Shown: positions 31,978 through 42,233, counted from the first letter of the stretch. The stretch is DNA of 63,587 nucleotides from an uncultured Lachnospiraceae bacterium (GCA_902767135.1 CACXGE010000023.1:1-63587); one strand, 5' to 3'. Notes: generated by a model not told the origin, from the letters alone. Numbers and translations are program-made.

Positions 31978-33427
31978 ATTCTTTCAACACTTCCTCTTTT
32001 CTTTCAATCATTTCATGGATTCTCTCCATATAATTGGAAACATCTTTCACATTCTCTACACGATGGATTTGTCCTTCCTCAACCAAAAATTTTGTAGAGG
32101 CTCCTGCTCCTGCTGCTATAATCGTCTGTTTCTCCTCCATAATCAGGATATTGTACAAACCTGTATGCCCTTCTTTCGCATAACCTACGTTTTCTAAATT
32201 ACCCCCCATATTCTTTTGTCTATATAGATAATAGGGTTTCATTCCCATACTTTCCGCTTCTTGAGCGGCTATTTTCATCATTTCCTCTGGCGCAGCATTG
32301 ATATCTTCCTCATAATCATCTATATGAAGCTTTAACCTGGCAGCTCTTTTTAACGCCAGAGTATGTACTGTCAGATTTTCTGGAGATAATTTTTTTATTT
32401 CTTCCATAGTGTGTTTTACATGGGATACATTTTCCCCTGGCAGTCCTAATATGATATCCATATTTATGGTGGAAAATCCAACCTCCCTTGCCAGGGCAAA
32501 TGCTTTTCGTATATCCTCAACGGAATGCTGTCTGCCAATCACCTTTAAGGTTTCATCATTCATGGTCTGAGGATTGATTGAAATCCTATCAATACCACTT
32601 TCTTTTAATACCACTAATTTTTCCCTGGTAATACTGTCAGGACGCCCCGCTTCCACACTAAATTCTTTTACGTGGGAACAGTCAAACTTTTCGCGTATAA
32701 ATCCTATCAGCGCTCTTAACTGCTCCGCTTCTAAAGTGGTAGGCGTGCCCCCACCAATATATACCGAATCCAAACGAACGTTTTTCATCTTTTCTGAAAT
32801 ATAAGTCAGTTCTTCAAATAATGACTGTAGATATTCTTCCGTACGTTCCTTCCATCGAATAATTGGATAAGAGGTAAAGGAACAATACAAACAAGTGGTA
32901 GGGCAAAAAGGAATTCCCACATACAAACTATATCCTGTACTGTAATCAAATTCTGACAGTTTTCTCAGTTCCTCATTGGCAATCTCTAAGGCTAACTCAA
33001 TTTTTTCATCTGTCATACAGTATATCTCTTTTAATTCTCTTCGTGCTTCTTCCAGAGTTTTTCCCTGTTCCAGTATGTTCATAACAATTTTTACCGGGCG
33101 AATCCCTGTGAGATTTCCCCAAGGCAATAACTTTCCTGTATGTTCTGACAACATATGATAGAGACATATTTTCAACTGTCTTTTCCGCCACTTTCTATCG
33201 TCATTATCCCAGACTACCGTTTTTTCCCGGATACTCTCACATCCTGATTCCGTGAGTCTAAAGGTGACTCCTGATTCCGTGTATATTGTCTTCAAAAAGA
33301 TCCCATTGAACTCTTTCTGTATCTCCTCTTGAAAAGTGACCTTAATCTCTTCTCCAGGGAAAAAAGCCTGTATCAACGTATATATATCATACTGAAAATA
33401 ATCCATACTCAAATCTATCTGTATCAC
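31946..33427 (-). CDS. hemZ: Coproporphyrinogen dehydrogenase HemZ (radical SAM)
   Basis: A 493-residue radical-SAM enzyme. The cluster motif C-x3-C-x2-C is seen in CPTTCLYCSF near residue 180, followed by a GGGTPT segment. The N-terminal 170 residues are the HemZ-specific extension. It resembles oxygen-independent coproporphyrinogen III oxidase, but HemZ of anaerobes without haem synthesis may act otherwise. No other haem gene is in the window. Confidence 0.93.
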   Translation of the reverse strand: MIQIDLSMDYFQYDIYTLIQAFFPGEEIKVTFQEEIQKEFNGIFLKTIYTESGVTFRLTESGCESIREKTVVWDNDDRKWRKRQLKICLYHMLSEHTGKLLPWGNLTGIRPVKIVMNILEQGKTLEEARRELKEIYCMTDEKIELALEIANEELRKLSEFDYSTGYSLYVGIPFCPTTCLYCSFTSYPIIRWKERTEEYLQSLFEELTYISEKMKNVRLDSVYIGGGTPTTLEAEQLRALIGFIREKFDCSHVKEFSVEAGRPDSITREKLVVLKESGIDRISINPQTMNDETLKVIGRQHSVEDIRKAFALAREVGFSTINMDIILGLPGENVSHVKHTMEEIKKLSPENLTVHTLALKRAARLKLHIDDYEEDINAAPEEMMKIAAQEAESMGMKPYYLYRQKNMGGNLENVGYAKEGHTGLYNILIMEEKQTIIAAGAGASTKFLVEEGQIHRVENVKDVSNYMERIHEMIERKEEVLKEYDSQICGGLC

Positions 33428-33451
33428 TTGAATTTCTCCTTTATTTTCAAA

Positions 33452-34081
33452 CTACACAAATGGATTATTTGCTTTCTCATGTTCAATGGTAGTAACAGGA
33501 CCATGTCCCGGATATACATATACATCCTCTGGCAATGCGAACAACTTTTCTTTGATAGATTCTCTTAACTTGGCTGAACTGGAGGTAGGGAAATCTGTTC
33601 TACCTACAGATTCTGAAAACAAGGTATCTCCACTTACCACAATCCCTGCTTCTTCAAAATAGTAGCTGACTCCACCTGCTGTATGCCCCGGAGTGCCAAT
33701 GACTTTTATTTTCATTCCTGCCATTTCCAAAACCTGACCATCCTTCACCGTTTCATCGGCTTTGGTACGAAAGGGCATTCCAAACATATGGGACACATTT
33801 AAATCCGCGCTTTCTATCAGCGCTGCATCCCCTTCTCCAATATAAGCTTTCACATCAGCTGCTTTTCTCAACGAATCTAGACCCATCACATGGTCAAAAT
33901 GTCCATGGGTTAATAAAATCCCCCGAATGGTCATACCACGCTTTGTGATTTCCTCATAGATTCTGTCTCCTTTATCCGCTGGGTCAATTACCACAGCTTC
34001 CTTTGTATCTTCATTTAACACATAGTAGCAGTTGGTTTGTACTGGTCCTACTACCATTCTTCCAATTTTAATATTGCTCAT
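33452..34081 (-). CDS. MBL-fold metallo-hydrolase (glyoxalase II-like)
   Basis: A 209-residue protein from MSNIKIGRMVVGPVQTNCYY at 34081 (AGGAGG upstream; the frame extends into relA and is not used). Metal motif THGHFDHVMG, a second histidine in GTPGHTAGG, and the VVSGDTLF Asp. This is the YcbL-type subgroup of hydroxyacylglutathione hydrolase homologues. Substrate unknown. It lies 8 bp after relA and before hemZ, a common arrangement in Lachnospiraceae. Confidence 0.93.
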   Translation of the reverse strand: MSNIKIGRMVVGPVQTNCYYVLNEDTKEAVVIDPADKGDRIYEEITKRGMTIRGILLTHGHFDHVMGLDSLRKAADVKAYIGEGDAALIESADLNVSHMFGMPFRTKADETVKDGQVLEMAGMKIKVIGTPGHTAGGVSYYFEEAGIVVSGDTLFSESVGRTDFPTSSSAKLRESIKEKLFALPEDVYVYPGHGPVTTIEHEKANNPFV

Positions 34082-34089
34082 ATAACCTC

Positions 34090-36399
34090 CTAGCCAGTTG
34101 TTCTGACTACATCGATGACACTTTCTACCTGTCTGATCTGATCTACCAGACGAATCAATTCTTCTCTGCACGAAACATCAAAGGACATAGACAAAGTTGC
34201 TGTCCCCTGCTTGCTTGTTCGAACGTTCATAGAAGTTACATCTATCTTACGCTCTGTAAACAATTTTGAAATATCCACAAGTAATCCTGTTCTATTCTGG
34301 CTGTATATCTTTATCTCAGCCAAATATTTTTCATTGGTTACATCTGTTTTCTGCCATTCCGCATCAATGAGACGCTCCCTGTCAAAATCATGCAGATGAA
34401 TAATATTTACACAATCTGTTCTATGAATAGAAACGCCACGTCCTCTGGTCACAAAACCAACAATCTCATCTCCCGGCAGTGGACTGCAACATTTTGAAAA
34501 TCGAACTGCAACATCATGAATTCCTTTTACCACAATACCGCCTTTTACCTTGGATACCGGCAATTTATCATGATTCTCTGCCACACTTTCCAGCACCTGC
34601 GTATCTGTAACTTTTTTACTGTGTTCCTTATCGTATATCTCACAAAGTTTATTGACAACCTGACCTTCCTTTAGTCCACCATGTCCTACTGCCGCAAGTA
34701 CAGAATCCCAATCTTTAAAGCCATACTTATGCATTACAGCTTCCATGTATTCACTTTTTAGTATATCCGATATGTTAATTGATTTGGCTTTACAGTACTG
34801 ATTTAAAAGTTCTTTTCCTTTTACAATATTATCATCTTTTAATTCATTCTTATACCACTGGTTAATCTTATTTTTCGCCTGGGTACTCTTTACAATGGAC
34901 AACCAATCTCGGCTGGGGCCCTTGGAATTTTGGGAGGTGAGCACCTCGATTCGGTCTCCATTTTGAATTACATAATCGATAGGCACAAGCTTTCCATTGA
35001 CTCTGGCCCCTACCATCTTGTTGCCCACAGCGCTGTGAATACTGTAAGCAAAATCGATGGGGGTGGAACCATTTGGCAGATTTTTTACGTCTCCCGATGG
35101 AGTGAAACAGTATACATTTTCGGAAAACAAATCCAAATCGCTTTTTAAAAGTTTCAGGAATTCCTTATTGTCTGACATATCTTTCTGCCATTCCAGAATC
35201 TGACGTAACCAGCTTAACTTTTCCTCTTCCTGTGCCTCTACTTTTTTCCCATCGGACGCTTCTTTGTACTTCCAATGTGCAGCAATACCATACTCAGCAG
35301 TACGATGCATTTCAAAGGTACGAATCTGTACCTCAAAAGGCTGACCGCTAGGTCCTATCAAGGTGGTATGCAAAGACTGATACATATTTGGTTTTGGCAT
35401 TGCAATGTAATCCTTAAATCGTCCTGGGATTGGTTTGTACATCTCATGTATTACACCCAAAGCTGCATAACAGTCTTTGACAGTTTCCACAATAATCCGC
35501 ACAGCAAATAAATCATATATTTGCTCTAATGTCTTATCCTGGTTCACCATCTTTTTGTAAATACTAAAGAAATGTTTTGCCCTTCCATCAATTTGTGCCT
35601 GGATTCCTGCGCCTTCAATATTCCGCTTTACATCTGCCACAATATCCCGCACGAACTCTTCTCTGGCGCTCTTTCTTAAATAAATTCTTTGAGCCAGTTC
35701 CTGATACTTTTCAGGTTCTAAATACTTTAATGACAAATCGTCCAACTCAATCTTAATTTTGGAGATACCAAGTCTCTGGGCAATGGGTGCATAAATATCC
35801 ATGGTCTCCCTTGCTTTTTCCTTCTGTTTTTCCGGGCGCATATATTTTAATGTACGCATATTATGCAATCTATCCGCCAGTTTAATCAAAATAACACGGA
35901 TATCTTTTGCCATGGCAAGAAACATTTTTCTTAAGTTTTCTGCTTGCAGTTCTACCTTATCCATGGAGTAATTCAACTGTCCCAGCTTTGTGACCCCATC
36001 TACCAGCAAAGCAACTTCTTCCCCAAATTCCTGAGCAATCTCCTGGTCTGTCATCACAGTATCTTCCACTACATCATGTAGCAATCCCGCAACGATCGTT
36101 TCTTTATCCAATTCCAGGTCTGCCAAAATAATAGCGACACACAGTGGATGAATAATATATGGTTCCCCGGATTTTCTAACCTGCCCCTGATGAGCATCAT
36201 TAGCAATTCTATATGCTTTTTCAATCATTGAAATATCTGCCGATGGATGATATCTGTGCACACTGGCAATCAACTCATCGTACAATTCCTGTGGACTGGT
36301 AAAATCCTGCATGGTCTTTACATTTCCATCACTAATTTTTTTCTCACTATCTGATAATTTATTTTCATTACTGTTTTCTTGCACTTCAGACATTTTCAT
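34090..36399 (-). CDS. relA: Bifunctional (p)ppGpp synthetase/hydrolase
   Basis: A Rel protein of about 769 residues. HD hydrolase (residues about 45-200, with LLHDVVEDT), synthetase (about 230-350, with RFKDYIAMPKPNMYQSLHTT), TGS (about 410-470, YCFTPSGDVKNLPNGSTPID), a helical/zinc-finger region (CCSPLPGDEIVGFVT) and a C-terminal ACT domain. The HD residues are intact, so both making and breaking of the alarmone are expected. The start is between GTG 36405 and ATG 36399; the ATG is chosen. It follows apt, as in many Firmicutes. Confidence 0.97.
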   Translation of the reverse strand: MKMSEVQENSNENKLSDSEKKISDGNVKTMQDFTSPQELYDELIASVHRYHPSADISMIEKAYRIANDAHQGQVRKSGEPYIIHPLCVAIILADLELDKETIVAGLLHDVVEDTVMTDQEIAQEFGEEVALLVDGVTKLGQLNYSMDKVELQAENLRKMFLAMAKDIRVILIKLADRLHNMRTLKYMRPEKQKEKARETMDIYAPIAQRLGISKIKIELDDLSLKYLEPEKYQELAQRIYLRKSAREEFVRDIVADVKRNIEGAGIQAQIDGRAKHFFSIYKKMVNQDKTLEQIYDLFAVRIIVETVKDCYAALGVIHEMYKPIPGRFKDYIAMPKPNMYQSLHTTLIGPSGQPFEVQIRTFEMHRTAEYGIAAHWKYKEASDGKKVEAQEEEKLSWLRQILEWQKDMSDNKEFLKLLKSDLDLFSENVYCFTPSGDVKNLPNGSTPIDFAYSIHSAVGNKMVGARVNGKLVPIDYVIQNGDRIEVLTSQNSKGPSRDWLSIVKSTQAKNKINQWYKNELKDDNIVKGKELLNQYCKAKSINISDILKSEYMEAVMHKYGFKDWDSVLAAVGHGGLKEGQVVNKLCEIYDKEHSKKVTDTQVLESVAENHDKLPVSKVKGGIVVKGIHDVAVRFSKCCSPLPGDEIVGFVTRGRGVSIHRTDCVNIIHLHDFDRERLIDAEWQKTDVTNEKYLAEIKIYSQNRTGLLVDISKLFTERKIDVTSMNVRTSKQGTATLSMSFDVSCREELIRLVDQIRQVESVIDVVRTTG

Positions 36400-36444
36400 C
36401 ACCACTTTTTCGTTTTTGTTATTGCAAGCTTATAAACGTTATCG

Positions 36445-36969
36445 TTATTTACCTTCGAAACGCAATGCTGCCTGTACGTCGTAACCTTCCAGCTTCTTTC
36501 TGCCTTCTAATCCAGCCAGCTCCATCAAAAATACAACTTTTACTACCTCTCCACCAAGTTTTTCAATTAGTTTAATAATAGCTTCCGTTGTTCCCCCTGT
36601 CGCAATCAAATCATCTATGATAACAACTCTCTGACCTGGCTTTATGGCATCCTTGTGTATCTCTAGGGTTGCACTTCCGTATTCTAAGTCATACTCCTGA
36701 GAAATCGTCTCACTTGGTAACTTTCCCTTTTTTCTTACCGGAACAAAGCCTTTGTTCATATTATATGCAATAGGAACTCCAAAAATAAACCCTCTGGACT
36801 CTGGACCCACTACCAGGTCAAAATCCGTATCTTTTAGAAATTCCTGCATAGCGTCAATGGACAACCTTAAACCATCTTTGTCCTGTAACACTGTGGTAAT
36901 ATCTCTGAACACAATACCGGGTTTGGGAAAATCCGGTATACTTCTCACATATTCTTCAAGCTTCTTCAT
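36445..36969 (-). CDS. apt: Adenine phosphoribosyltransferase
   Basis: A 174-residue enzyme with FPKPGIVFRDITTVL and the PRPP loop VVIIDDLIATGGTTEAI. It salvages adenine to AMP with PRPP. It sits 45 bp upstream of relA, so purine salvage and alarmone synthesis share a transcript. Confidence 0.98.
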   Translation of the reverse strand: MKKLEEYVRSIPDFPKPGIVFRDITTVLQDKDGLRLSIDAMQEFLKDTDFDLVVGPESRGFIFGVPIAYNMNKGFVPVRKKGKLPSETISQEYDLEYGSATLEIHKDAIKPGQRVVIIDDLIATGGTTEAIIKLIEKLGGEVVKVVFLMELAGLEGRKKLEGYDVQAALRFEGK

Positions 36970-37055
36970 GCCCTCTTCCTCCTTCTGTCTCCCTTAGAGA
37001 TACTGTCATCATCACATACCGTATCTGCTCAGTACCTTCCAGATACAATCGTTTG

Positions 37056-39140
37056 TTACTGAACATCCTTCATGCTAAAACTAATTCTACCCATTTTATC
37101 TTTTCCTAAGCAGACAACCTTAACAACATCCCCCAGAGTCAACACATCTTCTACATGATTAATTCTTTCTTTGGATATTTTGGAAATATGAACCATGCCT
37201 TCTTTTCCCGGTGCAAATTCAAGAAAAGCTCCAAATTCCTTTATACTGACAACTTTACCTGTTAATACCAATCCTTCTGTAAAGTCTGTAGTGATAATCT
37301 TAATCATCTCCACTGCTTCTTCCATCTTGTCCTGTTCTACGCCGCAGACAGAAACAAAGCCGTCATCCGTAATATCAATCTTTACGGCAGTTCGCTCTAT
37401 AATCTCATTGATAGTTTTTCCACGCTGACCAACTACATCTCCAATCTTTGCTGGGTCAATCTGAATCTGGATAATCTTTGGTGCAAACTCTCCAACTTCC
37501 TTTCTCGGTTCGGAAATCGCAGGTTTCATACAAGTATCCATAATAAACATTCTTGCTTCTCTACATCTTTTGATTGCACCTTCCACGATTGGACGTGTCA
37601 AACCATGAATCTTGATATCCATCTGAATGGCAGTGATTCCATACTCGGTTCCGGTCACCTTAAAGTCCATATCTCCAAAGAAGTCTTCCAATCCCTGAAT
37701 ATCAGTTAACAGCACATAATCATCGTCTGTCTCTCCAGTAACCAATCCACAGGAAATACCTGCAACCATCTTCTTAATTGGCACTCCCGCAGCCATCAAG
37801 GACATACAAGAAGAACAAGTGGAAGCCATGGATGTGGAACCGTTGGATTCAAATGTTTCAGAAACACTACGGATTGCATATGGAAATTCCTCTTCTGATG
37901 GCAATACAGGAATCAGTGCACGTTCTGCCAATGCCCCATGTCCAATTTCACGACGTCCCGGTCCTCTGGAAGGTTTTGTTTCTCCAACAGAATAAGATGG
38001 AAAGTTATAATGATGCATATATCTCTTTCCGGTTTCCAATTCATCTAAGCCATCTAACTTCTGTGCTTCTGATAAAGGAGCTAACGTAGTTACATTGCAA
38101 ATCTGTGTCTGTCCTCTGGTAAACATTGCGGAACCGTGTACTCTTGGAATAATATCTACTTCCGCTGCCAACGGACGAATCTGTGTTAATGCACGACCAT
38201 CCGGACGCTTATGGTCTTTCAAAATCATTTTTCGTACGGTCTTTTTCTGATATTGATACACTGCTTCGTCTATCAAAGAAAGCCACTCTTCATTGTCTGC
38301 AAATTTCTCTTCCAACTGTTCCTTTAAGTTGCGGATATTTTCTTCGCGAATCTGTTTATCGTCAGTAAACACCGCCTCTTCCATTTTTTCAGGTGGAACA
38401 ACCTCCTTGATTGCTTCAAACAATTCTTCCGGAATAGCACAGCTTGTATACTCGTGTTTTTTCTTTCCACATTCAGCCACGATAGTGTCAATAAAAGCGA
38501 TTACCTGCTGATTCACTTCATGGGCCTTATAGATAGCCTCTATCATTTTATCCTCTGGAAGTTCATTGGCACCTGCTTCTATCATGATAACTTTTTCTTT
38601 TGTGGATGCCACGGTCAATTTCAAATCCGAAACCTTCATCTGTGCCTGACTTGGATTGATGATAAATTCTCCATCAATCATCCCCACCTGTGTCGTAGCG
38701 CATGGACCATCAAAAGGGATATCTGAGATAGCCGTTGCAATAGCCGAGCCAAGCATTGCAGTAAGTTCTGGACTACACTCCGGATCTACTGACATTACCA
38801 GGTTATTTAATGTTACGTCATTTCTGTAATCTTTTGGGAACAAAGGACGCATAGGTCTGTCTATAACTCGTGAAGTTAATACAGCATTTTCAGAAGCCTT
38901 TCCTTCTCTCTTATTAAACCCTCCCGGGATTTTTCCCACAGCATACATTTTTTCTTCATATTCCACACTAAGTGGGAAAAAGTCGATTCCTTCTCTTGGC
39001 TTTTCTGATGCTGTCGCTGTTGATAATACAGTAGTATCTCCATAGTGCATGAAAGCTGCCCCATTTGCCTGCTTGGCAACTCTGTTTACATCCACCACCA
39101 GCATTCTGCCTGCAAGTTCCATTTTAAAACTCTTGTACAT
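37056..39140 (-). CDS. pnp: Polyribonucleotide nucleotidyltransferase
   Basis: A 694-residue PNPase: two RNase PH domains (FFPLSVEYEEKMYAVGKIPG in the first, RPDGRALTQIRPLAAEVDII in the second), then KH (PAKIGDVVGQRGKTINEI) and S1 (TGKVVSIKEFGAFLEFAPGK). It degrades RNA 3'-5' with phosphate. It follows rpsO, the usual order. A long hairpin in its leader (39168-39251) may serve for autoregulation. Confidence 0.99.
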   Translation of the reverse strand: MYKSFKMELAGRMLVVDVNRVAKQANGAAFMHYGDTTVLSTATASEKPREGIDFFPLSVEYEEKMYAVGKIPGGFNKREGKASENAVLTSRVIDRPMRPLFPKDYRNDVTLNNLVMSVDPECSPELTAMLGSAIATAISDIPFDGPCATTQVGMIDGEFIINPSQAQMKVSDLKLTVASTKEKVIMIEAGANELPEDKMIEAIYKAHEVNQQVIAFIDTIVAECGKKKHEYTSCAIPEELFEAIKEVVPPEKMEEAVFTDDKQIREENIRNLKEQLEEKFADNEEWLSLIDEAVYQYQKKTVRKMILKDHKRPDGRALTQIRPLAAEVDIIPRVHGSAMFTRGQTQICNVTTLAPLSEAQKLDGLDELETGKRYMHHYNFPSYSVGETKPSRGPGRREIGHGALAERALIPVLPSEEEFPYAIRSVSETFESNGSTSMASTCSSCMSLMAAGVPIKKMVAGISCGLVTGETDDDYVLLTDIQGLEDFFGDMDFKVTGTEYGITAIQMDIKIHGLTRPIVEGAIKRCREARMFIMDTCMKPAISEPRKEVGEFAPKIIQIQIDPAKIGDVVGQRGKTINEIIERTAVKIDITDDGFVSVCGVEQDKMEEAVEMIKIITTDFTEGLVLTGKVVSIKEFGAFLEFAPGKEGMVHISKISKERINHVEDVLTLGDVVKVVCLGKDKMGRISFSMKDVQ

Positions 39141-39167
39141 ATTTTGTATCTCCTTCTCTTTATATTA

Positions 39168-39251
39168 GGTAGAAGATACCGAAACTACAAAAGAACCGGC
39201 AAATTAAATATTTTGTAAGCTCTTTTGTGGTCTCGGGAAATTACTTCTACC
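39168..39251 (-). promoter_or_regulatory. Long hairpin in the pnp leader
   Basis: Outer arms GGTAGAAG (39168-39175) and CTTCTACC (39244-39251) enclose inner arms at 39179-39194 and 39221-39236, which pair at 15 of 16 positions on the RNA (one C-A mismatch, one G-U pair). The structure lies about 28 nt before the pnp start. In enterobacteria a comparable leader stem is cut by RNase III and lets PNPase repress itself; a similar role here is inference. Confidence 0.65.
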
Positions 39252-39261
39252 CGATGATTAA

Positions 39262-39294
39262 ATAACAGAAAGAGGGCGGAAATCTCCGCCCTCT
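39262..39294 (-). terminator. Terminator after rpsO
   Basis: AGAGGGCGGA and TCCGCCCTCT (39271-39294) form a 10-bp stem with a 4-nt loop. On the minus strand TTTCTGTTATTT follows. It separates rpsO from pnp, probably allowing partial read-through. Confidence 0.85.
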
Positions 39295-39322
39295 TATTTG
39301 GGAATTTCCCGCAAAAGTATGA

Positions 39323-39589
39323 TTATTTACGGATTCCTAAACGTTCGATTAAGGAACGATATCTTTCGATATCAGCCTTCTTTAAGTAAGCAAGCAGACC
39401 ACGTCTCTGACCTACCATCTTTAAAAGACCACGTCTTGAATGATGATCTTTCTGGTGTACCTTTAAATGCTCAGTTAACTCCTGAATTCTTGCTGTCAAA
39501 ACTGCAATCTGTACTTCTGGAGATCCTGTATCTCCTTCTGTTCTTGCGTACTCAGCGATGATTGCCTGCTTCTTTTCCTTTGAAATCAT
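39323..39589 (-). CDS. rpsO: 30S ribosomal protein S15
   Basis: An 88-residue S15 from [20 protein letters not shown] at 39589 (AAGGAGGAAAT upstream). Conserved [14 protein letters not shown] and [18 protein letters not shown]. It binds the central domain of 16S rRNA. An in-frame extension to 39619 lies before the ribosome-binding site and is not used. Confidence 0.99.
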   Translation of the reverse strand: MISKEKKQAIIAEYARTEGDTGSPEVQIAVLTARIQELTEHLKVHQKDHHSRRGLLKMVGQRRGLLAYLKKADIERYRSLIERLGIRK

Positions 39590-39773
39590 TCTTATTTCCT
39601 CCTTGTTTTTAAACGCCATATATTAAGATGCCGGTCGGAGAGTCCAAGCTCTGAATATTGGCTAACTATCAATACCACGATAGTATATCATAATACCTTT
39701 CTATTTGTCTATATCTAATTTACATTTTACTGTTACTTACATTTATTCCCTGTTCTGGGGAATATTTCGGTTC

Positions 39774-40541
39774 TCATAGCCTGTGTTCCGTTGCGTATTC
39801 CACTTCCACCAGGAATAATCCGTGTGCCGGTGCCATAAACCCTGCCCTAAACCGATTCTTTGATTCAAAGATGTCAGGCAGTTCTTCTACCCTCTTTTTT
39901 CCGGTTCCAATCTCAATTAAGGTCCCTGTTAGTATCCGCACCATATGGTATAAAAAACCTTCTCCCTTAAAAAAAATGTATAGCATGGAATTTTTCTCTT
40001 CAATGACAATTTCTTTTAGCCAACGTACCGTATCCTTGTCCTTTCTCTTTTCCGAAGAAAATGCTCTGAAATCTTTTTTCCCTAAAAGGTAGGGGATTGC
40101 CCTTTTCATCTCTTCCAGGTTTAGCTTTTCGCAAAAACCGTAGGCATATCGCCTGGAAAATACACCAGGCCGTTCTCCTGTGTCGATTTTATAGCAGTAT
40201 GTTTTTCCCACTGCATCATATCTGCTGTGAAACCCTTCTGCCACTTCCTCTACACAAATCACCCTGATATCTTCCGGTAATCTTAAATTCAGACATTCCC
40301 TGAATTCTTCCAGGTCTTGAATTTTATCTTTATCCCACAGATGAAAATTGGCCACCTGACCATAAGCGTGTACACCTGCATCCGTTCTTCCGGATGCAAT
40401 CAGCTTCACTTTTTCTACGCCTAGTATTTTCTCTATCACTTCCTCCATCGTTCCTTCTATGGTCAGCCTGCCTTTCTGACTTTGCCAGCCCTGGTATCTT
40501 CCTCCATCATACATAAATGTTAGTCTGTAATTATGCTTCAC
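39774..40541 (-). CDS. truA: tRNA pseudouridine(38-40) synthase
   Basis: A 255-residue TruA. The catalytic Asp is in ASGRTDAGVHAYGQ. Also seen are YDGGRYQGWQSQ at the start and FLYHMVRILTGTLIEIGTG. It modifies U38-40 of tRNA anticodon arms. Single leftward gene facing away from the two-component pair. Confidence 0.98.
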   Translation of the reverse strand: MKHNYRLTFMYDGGRYQGWQSQKGRLTIEGTMEEVIEKILGVEKVKLIASGRTDAGVHAYGQVANFHLWDKDKIQDLEEFRECLNLRLPEDIRVICVEEVAEGFHSRYDAVGKTYCYKIDTGERPGVFSRRYAYGFCEKLNLEEMKRAIPYLLGKKDFRAFSSEKRKDKDTVRWLKEIVIEEKNSMLYIFFKGEGFLYHMVRILTGTLIEIGTGKKRVEELPDIFESKNRFRAGFMAPAHGLFLVEVEYATEHRL

Positions 40542-40654
40542 TTTTCTCTCTCATTTCACTATTTTTGTGGAAAGTATACCACAATTATGCTATACTGGGA
40601 AGTAGTGTTTTTCCTGCTCATAATATAAAATAAATAGTGTAATGGGAGGTAATT

Positions 40655-41335
40655 ATGACAAAACTAATGCTTGTTGACGATGACGAAGAGGTATTAGACA
40701 TCAACAGAAAATATTTTGAAAACAAGGGCTATCAAGTCACTACCATGAACAATGCAATCGATGCCATTAAGAATATTCCCAAATTCTCCCCAGACTGCAT
40801 TGTAATGGATATAATGATGCCAAAAGTGTCCGGCTTTCATGCGTTGCCCCAAATCCGCCAATTGACAGATGCACCGGTTATATTTCTTACAGGATGCACT
40901 GACGAAAACCACAAAATCGATGGGCTTTTATTGGGGGCAGAAGACTATATGGTAAAACCCTACAGTCTTCGGGAATTAGAAGCCCGTATTATAGTTCAGT
41001 TAAGAAAATTGGAAAAGACAGAAAAGAGAAATTTATTGTCTTTCCCCCCTCTTACCATAAACACAACCACACACAATGTATACTACAATGAAACCCAGGA
41101 AATCATTCTTTCCAACAAAGAATATAATTTTCTGGCACTGCTGGCCTCTAAGCCAAAGACCCCCTGGACATTTCAGGAAATCGGAGAAAGTCTCTGGGGA
41201 ACCTACAGCGATTCTGACCGACGCACGATTATGGTAATTGCCAGTCGCCTCAGAAAAAAATTAGCTGATTACGATGGTTTACAGGAATATATCGAAACAG
41301 TATGGTCCAAAGGATACAAATTCAATCCAAACTAG
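40655..41335 (+). CDS. OmpR-family response regulator
   Basis: A 226-residue regulator. Receiver domain 1-120: acidic pocket VDDDEE, phospho-Asp in DCIVMDIMMPK, Thr in VIFLTG and Lys in MVKPYS. Winged helix 135-226 (RRTIMVIASRLRKKLADYDG, then TVWSKGYKF). GGGAGG precedes the ATG. An extended -10 (TGCTATACT, about 40588-40596) lies upstream. It forms a pair with the kinase 18 bp downstream. Targets are unknown. Confidence 0.95.
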   Translation: MTKLMLVDDDEEVLDINRKYFENKGYQVTTMNNAIDAIKNIPKFSPDCIVMDIMMPKVSGFHALPQIRQLTDAPVIFLTGCTDENHKIDGLLLGAEDYMVKPYSLRELEARIIVQLRKLEKTEKRNLLSFPPLTINTTTHNVYYNETQEIILSNKEYNFLALLASKPKTPWTFQEIGESLWGTYSDSDRRTIMVIASRLRKKLADYDGLQEYIETVWSKGYKFNPN

Positions 41336-41353
41336 GAGGCAATACATATCATC

Positions 41354-42184
41354 ATGAGTAAAAAAAATACATTTTCACCACCGCAACTCAGTGCAGAGGA
41401 ATTATCAAAAGCCCTTTATGAGGTCACCCAGAAATTAGAACAGTCCAACCGACTTTTGCAGGAGACCCAGCAGCAAAAAGACTTATTATTCGCAAATATA
41501 TCTCACGATCTGCGTTCCCCTGTCACAGCCATTCGTACATCTATTGAGTACCTGTTATCCTTAGAAAATATTACCAGAGAAGAATTAACTGCCTCACTGG
41601 AATTGATGCAACGGCGTAGCATTTATCTGGAACACTTGATTAACGATGTGTTCCTGCTATCTTCTATCAGCGCAAATACCAAAAAACTACACATGGAGAC
41701 TATCCCCATTTCCTTTTTGTTAGAAGAGTTTTTCTTCACTGTTTCTGAGGATACTCGTTTTGAACAGAGAAATCTATATTTAGAAGTTCCTGAAGATTTT
41801 GATTGCTTTGTATCCATTGACACAAAAATGTTTTGGCGGGTACTGGACAATCTTTTCACAAATGCGCTAAAATATTCAAACGAAAACGCTTCTATTACCC
41901 TAGGTGCCATAAAAGAGAACTCCAGGGTACATATTTTCGTGACAGACACCGGCATTGGAATGGAGGAAAAACATCTACAAAAAATTTTTGACACCTCTTA
42001 TATGATTGAAGATGCCCGAACCCCATCTTCTTCCACCGGTACCGGATTAGGTCTTGCCATTGTAAAAGCAACCATGGAGAGTTTCCATGGAAATGTTTGG
42101 TGCGAAAGCCAGGTAAACAAAGGAAGCACCTTCCATATTACCCTTCCCCTGGTGTCACCCCCCCACGGTTACCGCCAGGCATAA
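41354..42184 (+). CDS. Soluble histidine kinase
   Basis: A 276-residue kinase without membrane segments. H box FANISHDLRSPVTAIRTS (His near residue 52), N box NLFTNALKYS, G1 DTGIGMEEKH, F box LQKIFD and G2 GTGLGLAIVK. The first 45 residues are a coiled coil, not a sensor domain, so the input must come from a partner or from the coiled coil itself. GGAGG lies 14 bp before the ATG, which is long. Partner of the adjacent response regulator. Confidence 0.93.
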   Translation: MSKKNTFSPPQLSAEELSKALYEVTQKLEQSNRLLQETQQQKDLLFANISHDLRSPVTAIRTSIEYLLSLENITREELTASLELMQRRSIYLEHLINDVFLLSSISANTKKLHMETIPISFLLEEFFFTVSEDTRFEQRNLYLEVPEDFDCFVSIDTKMFWRVLDNLFTNALKYSNENASITLGAIKENSRVHIFVTDTGIGMEEKHLQKIFDTSYMIEDARTPSSSTGTGLGLAIVKATMESFHGNVWCESQVNKGSTFHITLPLVSPPHGYRQA

Positions 42185-42187
42185 ATA

Positions 42188-42217
42188 AAAAAGAGGCAAT
42201 CCGTATTGCCTCTTTTT
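42188..42217. terminator. Bidirectional terminator
   Basis: AAAAAGAGGCAAT and ATTGCCTCTTTTT around CCGT form a 13-bp stem with T-runs on both strands. It ends the kinase transcript and the leftward polysaccharide operon. Confidence 0.95.
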
Positions 42218-42233
42218 ATGTTCCTGTATTCTT

